Shown here: positions 22,801 through 34,509 of the stretch, piece after piece
Layout: every line of letters begins with the position of its first letter
Numbering within the stretch: the stretch's first letter is position 1
Origin: Larus michahellis
Taxonomy: Eukaryota; Chordata; Aves; Charadriiformes; Laridae
DNA: 64,000 bases
Reading direction: 5' to 3'
NCBI RefSeq assembly: GCF_964199755.1
Contig: NC_133910.1
Span: 7,276,501-7,340,500 of the forward strand
The notes under the pieces: model-generated
The model's input: the letters and a program-made list of their open reading frames with translations, nothing else
Database searches by the model: none
Told to the model about the DNA's origin: nothing
Made by a program: the position numbers and the translations under genes

Positions 22801-25800
22801 GACCTTCAGCGAGTCCTCAGACACATAATCATGCAGCTGTCCTGGGACAGCCGAGTCCCTTCAGGCAGCAGGGCTTTCCCTGAGCTCCATGTCCCCGGGC
22901 TGCTGCATCCATGTCCCCTGTGCACGTGCCCATCTCCAGGCTCTGATAACAGCATCTCCTCTGTTCCTTACAGTTACACGGCTAAAGCCACACGCCTGCC
23001 AAGCAGCCGGGATTGCCCCGGCCTCTCCAGTCATAAGAAGGTCCAGCGAGCCCCAGCTGTGCCCGGGGAACAACAGCAAACCTCTGCCAGACCCTGCCCA
23101 CAGCACCCACTCGACTCCCTGCCACGGGTACACCCGCGCCTCCCCCTCTCCCTCCGTGAACAGCTACAGTGACCCGGACACGGGGCATTACTGCCAGCTC
23201 CACCCCACCTCGCCCATCAGCAGAGACCGGCCAGCTCATGACATCAAGCAGCTGCCAACAAAGAGCTATGTGGAGAGGCTAAAGGTGGAGGAAGGACAGA
23301 GAGGGACTGTGGAGAACGGCTCCGGGGAAGCAGAGGCAGGGCAGAGGCTGAAAGGAGAGCTGGACTTCGTGGGCTTTGTGCCCCCCACCATGGAGACAAC
23401 CTCCTCCTTCAACCCTGTAGCCTTCCAGTCCCTGCTTATCCCCCTGGAGAACAAACCCCTGGAGATGGCCGTGCTCAAGAAGGTCAAAGAGCTGCTGGCA
23501 GAGGTGGACGTGAAGACGCTGGCCAAACACATCACCAAAGTGGACTGCCTGGTATGGCCAGGGCCAGGCGGGGGGGACGGGCACTGCTGCCCTCCAATTG
23601 CTCTGGTTTGGCAGGGGATCGGAGCACCCCCGAGCATCGGGCCATGCCCGAGCATTGGAGCATCCCTGCTGGGCCCTGCCATGCTGTATCAGCCAGGGCA
23701 AGCAGAGGCTGGGCTGGCGCAAGAGGCTGCCCGAGGACGCTTCAAGCCTCTCCTCAATTAACAAAGGTCTAATCAGCTCTCACCTTTCTTGCCAGGTCGC
23801 CCGGATATTGGGTGTGACAGTGGAGATGCAGCGGCTCATGGGGGTGAGCTCCGGCATGGAGCTGCTCACCCTGCCCCACGGCCACCAGCTCCGCCTTGAC
23901 CTGCTGGAACGGTACGGCATCCCATGGCTGAGGCGAGCCCACCAGGCTGCCCGCCACAGCACAGCCCGGCTCCCCTGGGCTGTCCCCAGCTTGGCACAGG
24001 GGGGTCCACTGCACCTCCCAGGGTGGAGGAGCCCCAGCCGAGCCCCGGGAACATCCCCAGCCTCCCCGCGCTGACCCCGGTCTGTGTCTTGCCCTGCATC
24101 AGGTTCCACACCATGTCCATCATGATTGCTGTGGACATCCTGGGCTGCACGGGCAGCACGGAGGAGCGGGCGGCCCTGCTCCACAAAACCATCCAGCTGG
24201 CCGCCGAGCTGAAGAGCACCATGGGGAACATGTTCAGTTTTGCGGCTGTGATGAATGCCCTGGAAATGACACAGGTACGGGGATACTCCCTTTGTCCTCA
24301 TGGCCTGGGCTCAGCTCCCTCACCCAAAACACATCCCTCTCCCCGTGTCCTGCGGGCTCCGACACCCGTTGGGGTGGGAAGAGGGGGAAAATGCCCAGGG
24401 TAGGAGGCGTGGGGCCACATCCGCTGGGGTGTAAGCAGGGAAGGGGAAAAGCCGTCTCCTCTGCGGAGCCGACAGCCCAGTCCTGCCGGGATCTGATTGT
24501 TTTTCGGTGGTTGAGCTTTTTGTTTTGTGCTGGGCTGTGTTCCTGGGAGGAAATGAATCTACCCTCCGGTACAATACAAATCAGTCTCAAGGCTGTGGCT
24601 GCAGCGTCTCCGGGCCACACTGCTCCCTTTGGAAGATGAAAGGAGATTAAAATTCAATTTTAAATCGAGCCCAGATGGGAAGTCTTGCTTCCTGCCTGCA
24701 CAAAGGAGGTTGAACGGCTGCCCCCTCCCTGTGTCTCATCTTCAAGGACACTGCAACGCGGGGAAGCTGCTGTCCTGGGACACAGGGAGGAGGGAGAAAT
24801 CCCGAACCCAGCCTCGGTGTCAGGGATGTGCTGTCTTTGGCCATGAGTGCTGGTGGAGGAGGCTGTTTTGGGGAGCACCAGACACTACTGTGTGCAGGGC
24901 TGCGGCCATGGCTCCAGGACCAGGCTGTGTCCCCGTGGGACCACCTTGCGAGCCCAGAGCTCGGTGCCCAGGGGCTGCGCTGCCCCCAGCACCCTCCATC
25001 TGCCCTGTCTACTTTCAGATTGCCCGTCTGGAGCAGACCTGGATGGTGCTGCGCCAGCGGCACACAGAGGGCGCGATCCTCTACGAGAAGAAGCTCAAGC
25101 CGTTCCTGAAGAGCCTGAACGAAGGGAAAGGTAACGGGAACAACTCCCCTTCTCTCACCTGCCTGCTCCTTCCCGCTTCCTCTGGGCAAGGCCTTGCTGG
25201 AGGGAGATGCGTTTGAGAGCTCTGACCCTCTCCCAGCCAGTGCCAGACTCTTCCCCTCTGGCTGCTGAACCACCCCAGCACCCGGCAGGGCCCGTTTGGC
25301 CTCAGCTGCCCCTTCCTTCCCAAGGAAGCATTTCATAACTAAATAAAACCAGCAGCTGGGCACAGACACAACTGGGCCGAGCCAAACTCTCGCACTCGCA
25401 TGGCGGTGCGTGCCAAGCTGAGGGGACAGGGCAGCCAGTCGGGGAAGATGAAAAGCCACGTCTCTCCAACACCCAGCACCCAGTTCTCCAGGCTCTGCAA
25501 ACCTGCTCCCCATCGCAGCCCCGGGAAACACGGATGCAGCCTGAGCAGGGACAGCAGCGTTCCCCTCCCAGCACAACCAGAAAGCCCAGCTGGGGGGAGC
25601 TGGTGTTGAACAAGGCAATGGCCCCAGGCACAGCGATCACAGAGCCCCAGATGCTGTTGTGCTACAGCTGAGCCTTAAATCCTCTTCTGGGAGCGCGGTG
25701 GCAGCCTGGCTTCACAGGGCTGTGTGGCCACAGGAGCACCCTGCGGAGCCGGGGCAGATGGGGAGGGGGACGCAGGGGCATGGGGCCGCGCGGGGTCTTC

Positions 25801-26339
25801 AGGGTGCCTCTCTCCGCAGAAGGGCCGCCGTTGACCAACACCACCTTTCCCCACATCATGCCCCTCGTGACCCTCTTGGAGCGGGACAAGGCTCTCACGG
25901 ACACCCCCGAGCCCTGGGAGACCACTGACAATGGCGTGGAGGTGGTCATGGCCCACCTGGAGGCAGCACGGATGGTGGCCCACCACGGTGGGCTCTACCA
26001 CACCAACGCTGAAGTGAAGCTGCAGGGTAAGTGATGGGCACAGCACAGCCCCTTTCCCTCTGGTGCATTCCCAGTGTGCAGCTCCAGCTCAGCACCAGAT
26101 GGAGCATCACAAGGGCGCAGGGTCCCCATCCCATCCCAGGGAACTGACTCTCCCTCCCTGCAGGTTTCCAGGCCAGAGCGGAGCTGCTGGAGGTCTTCAG
26201 CACCGAGTTCCAGCTGCGGCTGCTCTGGGGCAGCCGTGGGGCCGAGAGCAGCCAGGCCGAGCGCTACGAGAAGTTCGACAAGGTCCTCACCGCCCTGTCC
26301 CATAAGCTGGAGCCAGCGGTGCGCTTCAGCGAGCTGTAG
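1837..26339 (+). CDS. SH2D3C: SH2D3C (SHEP1/NSP3), SH2 and Cas-binding adaptor, full coding region
   Basis: Coding exons: 1837-1876, 3978-4620, 9282-9321, 19902-20030, 20289-20737, 22471-22595, 22974-23551, 23796-23911, 24103-24274, 25019-25130, 25820-26026, 26164-26339. All junctions are GT/AG and phases agree, giving 928 residues (human long form about 860). The N terminus MAEGQKRGGFKKF joins KFFKFKGFGSL and the conserved YARSSDMYSHMGTMPR. The linker YILDSSPEKLHKELEEELK precedes an SH2 domain at about residues 274-373, with HAWYHGRIPRE and the phosphotyrosine-binding FLIRDS. A serine/proline-rich middle follows. The C terminus (about residues 615-928, SSFNPVAFQSLLIP to KFDKVL) is the Cdc25-like fold that in this family binds p130Cas/NEDD9 rather than acting as a GEF. 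It links receptor tyrosine kinases and integrins to Cas signalling in the cytoplasm. Identity is very secure. Confidence 0.96.
1941..1980. repeat. Short GTGAGT/GTGAGA tandem repeat in SH2D3C intron 1
   Basis: Degenerate 6-bp units of the GTGAGT type repeat for about 40 bp. Each resembles a 5' splice donor, but the real exon 1 donor is at 1877. Confidence 0.75.
1981..3977. other. SH2D3C intron 1, nothing further recognised
   Basis: Ordinary GC-rich intronic sequence. Open frames here match no known protein. The acceptor TTACCAG ends it at 3977. Confidence 0.6.
4621..9281. other. SH2D3C intron 2, carries an alternative promoter and first exon
   Basis: A GC-rich block at about 5450-5770 leads into the alternative first exon at 5768-5811. 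The rest (5812-9281) holds no recognised gene or repeat. The final acceptor is CTTCCTTCTAG before 9282. Confidence 0.6.
5768..5811 (+). CDS. SH2D3C: SH2D3C alternative first coding exon (1b)
   Basis: The ATG at 5768 opens MTAVGRRFPTLGQG plus two bases, followed by the donor AG|GTAAGG at 5812. The two leftover bases fit the phase of exon 3 at 9282, giving MTAVGRRFPTLGQG then SHHDGLESGSEYVK. A mammalian SH2D3C isoform is remembered to begin MTAVGRRCPALG and to join at the same exon. The product would be 715 residues and lack the basic KFFKFKGF N terminus. The GC-rich block just upstream would be its promoter. Splice site, phase and remembered isoform agree. Confidence 0.85.
12750..13480. repeat. 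Degenerate minisatellite upstream of the SH2D3C 1c promoter
   Basis: About 25-bp units of the type GGTCCCCTCAGGGGTGCCGG repeat for roughly 730 bp, grouped into longer blocks that end in GGCACAGGCAGCCGGGGT. Units alternate between CCCCTCAGGGGT, CTCCTCATGGGT and CCCCTCAGAGGA forms. The repeat keeps all plus frames mostly open, producing a spurious long peptide. It runs up to the CpG island of the internal promoter. Confidence 0.88.
13480..13711 (+). promoter_or_regulatory. SH2D3C: CpG-island promoter of SH2D3C exon 1c, with a CGG repeat
   Basis: Very CpG-rich sequence directly precedes the ATG at 13712. It includes a short CGG trinucleotide run at about 13644-13668, with no TATA box. Its function as a promoter is inferred from its position before an alternative first exon. 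Confidence 0.6.
13712..13792 (+). CDS. SH2D3C: SH2D3C alternative first coding exon (1c)
   Basis: The ATG at 13712 opens 27 codons, MTERCSLWSALSAAACCFYR then GSFMQVQ, followed by the donor CAG|GTGAGC at 13793. The exon ends in phase 0, which fits exon 4 at 19902 (FSKEKYILDSS), skipping exons 1-3. A mammalian isoform with almost this N terminus is remembered. The product would be 714 residues. The cysteine-rich, hydrophobic AACCFYR segment is distinct from both other N termini and could be acylated; that is inference. Confidence 0.88.
13793..19901. other. SH2D3C intron 3, second part; no gene seen
   Basis: Six kilobases of intron with no recognised gene. A possible very old interspersed repeat lies around 15400-15490 (GGGCTTTGAATGCCAGGACA context), but the match is weak. 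The acceptor CCCCTGTACAG precedes exon 4. Confidence 0.5.
20738..22470. other. SH2D3C intron 5, nothing recognised
   Basis: Intronic sequence between the SH2 exon and the proline/serine-rich linker exon. No gene, repeat or motif stood out. Confidence 0.6.
24275..25018. other. SH2D3C intron 9, nothing recognised
   Basis: A short AT-richer block near 24490-24665 stands out against the GC-rich background and may be an intronic regulatory element. No other signal was found. Confidence 0.45.
25131..25819. other. SH2D3C intron 10, nothing recognised
   Basis: Intron between exons of the C-terminal Cas-binding domain. No additional feature was recognised. Confidence 0.55.
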
Positions 26340-26712
26340 CCCCCCCGGGCGCTGGGAGACCCCCCAGTTCCCAGCCTGCCCCCCCCCGGCAGCTGTGGAG
26401 CAAAGGATGGGGACAGGCACCTGGCACCAGGAGGAGGAGAGATGTCCCAGAAAGGCCCTGGGGCATGGATCATCAACTTTGGGACAAAGAGGAGAAAAAG
26501 CAGACACCTCCCATCTACCATGCACCTCCTCAGGACATGACAGGCCTGGGGGTCCACACCACTGCCCTGAGGGACGGGGACAGTGTCTGGGGAGGCCGGT
26601 GCCAGCGTCCAGCATCCAGCCCCGCCGAGGTCCATGACTACACGGTGCCCCTCACCTCGCCCTTCAGTTTCGTTTCTTTTCTATCTCTGGCCCACGGCCG
26701 CTGGATCCCACT

Positions 26713-26819
26713 TGTAAATACGTTTTCACAATCACCTCTTGATGTACAGCCTTGTGAAGGACAGTTCTTGTTGTAAATAATTAGGATCATTCGTTTCGTC
26801 TTGTAAATACATGTACATA
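26713..26819 (+). promoter_or_regulatory. SH2D3C: Cluster of four Pumilio response elements in the SH2D3C 3' UTR
   Basis: Four perfect matches to UGUANAUA are seen: TGTAAATA at 26713-26720, 26772-26779 and 26802-26809, and TGTACATA at 26812-26819. PUF proteins (PUM1/PUM2) bind this octamer in 3' UTRs and promote mRNA repression and decay. Four sites within 107 bases, just upstream of the poly(A) signal, suggest direct post-transcriptional control. Binding itself is inference. Confidence 0.7.
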
Positions 26820-26844
26820 TCTCATGGGTTTGGTTCTTACATAC

Positions 26845-26850
26845 AATAAA
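26845..26850 (+). terminator. SH2D3C: SH2D3C poly(A) signal AATAAA
   Basis: Canonical AATAAA about 0.5 kb after the SH2D3C stop codon, in an AT-rich context. Confidence 0.85.
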
Positions 26851-27099
26851 CTTTTATGCTGTTCCTCAAGGGGACTCCCCTCTCCCCTGGGTCTCATTAA
26901 AACGAGGTCCCACCCCCTCCAGGGAGCGCAGTGCCAGGGGAAGGGCTGGTGAGGGGGACCACCATGCTGAACCCTGCCCTGCCTGGCCCCCGGACCTCTG
27001 CGGTGGCTCCAGCGAAGGACTGTGTGGTTGCCGTGTCCCCCTCCTCTGCAAGGGGACACCGAGGTCCCCAACGCACCCGCCGTGCCCCGGCACTGGCGG

Positions 27100-27344
27100 G
27101 AGGCGGGGCGATACGAGCCAGGTCACGCCCCCGCAGGCGATGACCACGCCCCTCTACCCATAGCCACGCCCCGTTATCCCAACTACGCCCCGTTCCTCGT
27201 CGCCACGCCGCCGAGCCTACAGCCGCGCCCTTCTCGTGGCCCCGCCCCCGCTCACCCTGACCACGCCCCTCTCATCGAGGCCCCGCCCACGCGCGGGGCA
27301 TGCCGGGAGCTGTAGTGCGGGCGGCGCCGGAGCGGGCGGCCGCC
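27100..27344 (+). promoter_or_regulatory. TOR2A: TOR2A promoter with tandem KLF/SP boxes and a ZNF143-like site
   Basis: Between about 27122 and 27290 the plus strand carries some eight CACGCCC or CCCCGCCC boxes at irregular spacing of roughly 15-30 bp, each a KLF/SP-type site. Immediately after, GCATGCCGGGAGCTGTAGT at 27298-27316 fits the reverse of the ZNF143 element, as in the CDK9 promoter. The ATG follows at 27345. Motifs are visible; promoter activity is inferred. Confidence 0.65.
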
Positions 27345-30684
<3,340 letters not shown>

Positions 30685-32080
30685 CCAGTGGCGAGGGCCT
30701 TGCTTGGATCCGTAAGGGATGTATACAGAGCTGTAAAGCGGCAGAGCCCAGGGCTGGCAGGATGAGCAGTGGAAGCTGCATGTTCCCTCTCGGCAGCACA
30801 AGTGCTCTCCTGCTGAACTCGTCTCTCCAGCCCAAGGAGGCCACTGCAGGACACAGCTGTGGGACCAAGTGCAAGTGATGTGATTTAAAGCACTTTACTG
30901 ATTTACCCTTGGCCAGGTGAGGGTGGATATGACCAGTCTGGTGCACCACCCAAGACATCTGTGATGACAAGGGGAAGATGTGACGAGGGCCTGCAGTGTC
31001 AGGGAGGTTTCTCACCCTGTCAGCAGCACCTGCCTGCAGCTCTCCCCTCTCCAGGCAGCTATTGATAGCCAACACATCAAGATTCTGAGCCCACAGAAGA
31101 ATATTTCTTTCTTACAGCATTTTAACAGGTTTTTTTAAAACCTTTTTAAGCATAGCTGTGCCTCAGGTCCTTGGTACAACGTGACAGTGCTGGTGCTGAC
31201 CCCTGAAGCACTGTCCTGTGAACACCTTCAACGTTGCAGCAAAGTGCTTTACAAGGAAGTTTTAGAGCCAACTTCTTTCCAGCGTCCTTTCACTGTGACT
31301 AGGTGCTGGTAGGGACCAGCTTCACCATCAACAAGTGTAAGGGGAAATGTGGGAGATGGCAACATCTGATCTGGCAAGAGCCAGGTTCTTCCTGCCACCT
31401 CCTTGTCCATCTTTCCCTTAAGGTCCAAAGGATTTCCCTGCAGCAAACCAGGAAAAACACAAGAAAGACTTCTCGCTTGTTTTACCAGCTACAAAAAAAA
31501 TTCAGTCCTACCTCCAGGGGAGCCCACGGTGCCACTAATGGTTTTGAAAATTCCTTTTATTCAGTGATGATTTCTACAGCAGGCTGACAGTTGGTGCTAT
31601 GAGCTGTTGAGTCTCTTGTACATCCTTCTGCTGATCACACCTCACAGGCTTTGGCTGGGCCAGCGTCCATTCAGCTTCTAGGGAGTGTCACAACAGGGGA
31701 TCTGGGAACAACCTGGGAGAAAAATCAGTGCTGCACACTGCCAAGCTTGGCCTTTACCCAGGTTTTAGTCTCCTCTGTGCAGTAGTTATGGGAGAACAGG
31801 TCAGAGGAACCAGAATCATACACTCTCTAGGAGCAAACTGCCTGAGGGATGGGTGCAGGGACGCTTCCCAAAGCTCCTGATGCTCCACTCAGGCCCTGTG
31901 CTGAGAGGAGCTGCCAGCACTTGGGACCATTCCAGCTCTAGGGCCGGAGCCTTGGGGACAGCAATTTTAGACACTACTCAAATGCTGCCCAGGAGCTGGC
32001 CCACAGACTCAAACATCCTGCTTATTCCAAAAATGTTATGCATTTCTAATTTTAAAATAAATCTTTTATGGAATAAACAG
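30685..32080 (+). other. TOR2A: TOR2A 3' UTR (probable extent)
   Basis: No AATAAA was found soon after the stop codon. The first clear AATAAA on the plus strand is at 32056-32061, which would give a 3' UTR of about 1.4 kb. An earlier variant signal may have been missed. Confidence 0.45.
32056..32061 (+). terminator. TOR2A: Candidate TOR2A poly(A) signal AATAAA
   Basis: AATAAA in an AT-rich stretch, in the right orientation and before the TTC16 remnant begins. Confidence 0.5.
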
Positions 32081-32728
32081 TTGGGGAACAGTTGTTTACT
32101 TGGATTTCTGACTGCGACTAGCGCAGAAGGACATGGAAAATTTGCAGTTGCATGTGAACAGCTACCTGATGTGATGGGACTTTGGGGATTTAGCAGCACA
32201 GAGTTGATGCTCTCCAATTAGGTAACTGGTAACAAGACAGCAGCCTTTGCCTGGGGAGGAGGCGAAATGGCAGTAGGTGGGCCAGGTGTCCTCCGCAGAG
32301 GAGCCAGTGTATGTCCAGGAAGGCCAGTGGGTCTCTCTACCACAGCAGCACTTTTTCACCTCCTGTGGAACACATCTTTTTGTCCTAAGGCCAGCACAGG
32401 AGGTGGGAGCCACATCACCTCCTTCCCAGGGAGAGTCAATTTGCAGAGTCTGCCTGGTGGCCTCATGTGTGGGAAGCTGAGGCAAGGTGCTGGGCGGGCA
32501 CAGTGGCAGACCAGCCATTTCTGCAGCAGCTATTGCTGCCGTTCCACACACTGGCTGGGTGCAAGATCCAAGTCTACAGCCCTACCGCCGAACCCTAGGC
32601 TTGCTCAGTCAAATTGCTTGCCCCAGACCATGTGAGGGGCAGTCACAGAGACTGGGGTTGAAGTAACATGCTGAGAATATCACCCACAGCCCAAGGGTAT
32701 TGCGGAGCAGTGCTAGGCTGTATCTCAC

Positions 32729-33909
32729 CATCCATGGGGTTGAGCCACAGATGTAGAGCAGCATCCTCCCTCGTGCTCTCTATCCTCCTCAGGCACAGGC
32801 AGGTCCTGGTCCAGCACAGGTAGGCAGCAGTTTCCAGGTCTTGTGCTCAATGGCCACAGAGAGGAAAGCTTCTGCCTGCCAGTACTGCCTGCAAGGGGAT
32901 GGGAGAGCACACTCAGCAGCCTGACTCACCACCAGCCCTTGGGCAGACCACTTATCTCGCCACCAAGTCCTGCTGTCCCTGCTCACACAGTGCTGCTGCA
33001 ACCCGTCTCTGCACAACACGGTCCCCTGGGCTCAGCTCCAGTGCCTGCTGGTAATCCGCTAGCGCATAGGCCAGCTCCCCCAGGCAAAGGAAGCAGTTCA
33101 CAGCAAGGCAGCATCAGCGTCTTGATTAAGTGAGAGCAGCTGGGGGCTGGTTGCCACCCCTGGGCTTTGTCTGGAGCTCTCTGTGCCAGTGGGAAACACG
33201 CATGGCGTGTGTCCAGCCGACCTCAGCCACAAAGATTTCAGCATTATTAGCCAAAAACTCTGAGCTCCACCAGGCAGGAGACGCAGCCCGGTCTGGAAGA
33301 GAGCAGCCATTCCCAGCCATGCCCCCAGGACAGGCCAGGATGGGAGGGAGCCAAACCACCAGTGGTAAATCCCAGCTCCTGGTACCTGTCCCAGCTGCTG
33401 AAATGGCCCAGGCAGGCACAGCTGCAAACCAGGGTCGGGACCAACAGGAATCCAGGGGCCCTACTGCCCATTTCAGTCACTGGTCCCTAACAGAGGACCC
33501 GGCGCAGGGCCCTCCCCTCCACACACTCAATGCCCAAGCGCAAACACTGCTGTCTGACACCCCAGCCCTCACCCCAGGGACCCCGCTACAATCCCCAGCC
33601 CAGCTGCTTCTCTTCTCTGTTGATGGCTCTGCCTAAACCACAGACAACCCTCAGCCCACACCGGCCCATCCCAGCCCTGCTCAAACTACCCAGGATCAGC
33701 CTGGCAAGACATTAATAGCATCCTAAAGGCAGATGCCAGCATGAGAGCCAGCCTTAACGATGCTGCCTCCCTTCTGCAGCTCCCAGCCTGGTGTATCCTT
33801 CGCCCTCCGGGGACCCTTTACCCTCTGTGGATCCAGGTCGATGACTTTCAAATAGCAGATGATGGCTTCCTCCCAGTAGCCTCAGGAGAAGTCCAGCCCT
33901 TTCTGCCAG
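32729..33909 (-). pseudogene. TTC16: TTC16 remnant (tetratricopeptide repeat protein 16), apparently decayed
   Basis: Three exon-like pieces on the minus strand resemble TTC16. (1) 33909-33822 reads WQKGLDFS, a stop (33882-33884), then GYWEEAIICYLKVIDLDPQ, a TPR unit like human WETAVLLFSRALHLDPQ. (2) About 33080-32956 reads VNCFLCLGELAYALADYQQA then LELSPGDRV, close to human DCFFQLGNLAFAEADYQQAL. Its expected donor reads AG|ATAAGT instead of AG|GTAAGT. (3) 32888-32729, after a good CCCTTGCAG acceptor, starts RQYWQAEAFLSVAIEH and ends REDAALHLWLNPMD in a different frame, implying a one-base deletion. Other TTC16 exons were not found. The place and strand are those expected from human. A sequencing error or divergent live gene cannot be excluded, but three independent defects favour a pseudogene. 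Confidence 0.65.
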
Positions 33910-34509
33910 CTGAGGAGAGGAAAAGAGCGGTGAGCGAAGCCCAGTGACATGCTCCTGGACTGGGGGACTGTCACACAGCCTTGGAAGAAAGCTGCGTTCC
34001 GCTGGTGGGGCTGGAGGGTGGCTGGGGGCAGGTGAGGGATCGTGTACACCCAGCCACAGCCCAAAGGCCGCTGCTAAGGACGGTGTGAGTGGGACCTACC
34101 AGGCATGAAGTCGTAAAACACAGGGCACAGCCCAGGGCACCTACTGCCCCTGCACCCGACCCCGCTCCCCTCAGGGACCAGGCACTGGCCGGGCCCGAAG
34201 ACCCTCCCCAGGGACCCCTCCCAGCTTCCTTCCGCTGCTCCTCCGGCACCGCCGTAGCGAGCAGCTCCCGCCCTCCATCCTTCCCGCCCCGGCCTGAGGG
34301 CCCGTTCCCCGACCCGCGGGGCTTTACCACAGCGGCGGCCGCGGCCCCGCCCCGCGCCACCGCCCCGGCCCCGCCCTGCCGCCCGCGAGCAAGATGGCGG
34401 CGCTGCCCATAAGCAAGATGTCGGCGAGGGAGGCCAGGCGGTGCCGCGCCGGGGCCGCCATTGGCGGCGCGCGAGCGTGACGTTATGGGGGGCGACGCGG
34501 CGCGGTGCT
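33910..34509 (+). promoter_or_regulatory. PTRH1: CpG-island promoter of PTRH1 (formerly shared with TTC16)
   Basis: CpG density rises from about 34200. AAGATGGCGGC at 34391-34401 is a perfect YY1-type element, echoed by AAGATGTCGGC at about 34415-34425. In human this interval is a head-to-head promoter for TTC16 and PTRH1. No TATA box is present. The part from 33910 to 34200 holds no recognised exon. Confidence 0.6.

Larger units (their letters stand above)
26340..26870 (+). other. SH2D3C: SH2D3C 3' UTR
   Basis: Runs from the TAG stop at 26337-26339 to about 20 bases past the AATAAA at 26845-26850. The first half is GC-rich and the last 200 bases are AT-rich, where the Pumilio-type sites cluster. 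The exact cleavage site was not determined. Confidence 0.8.
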
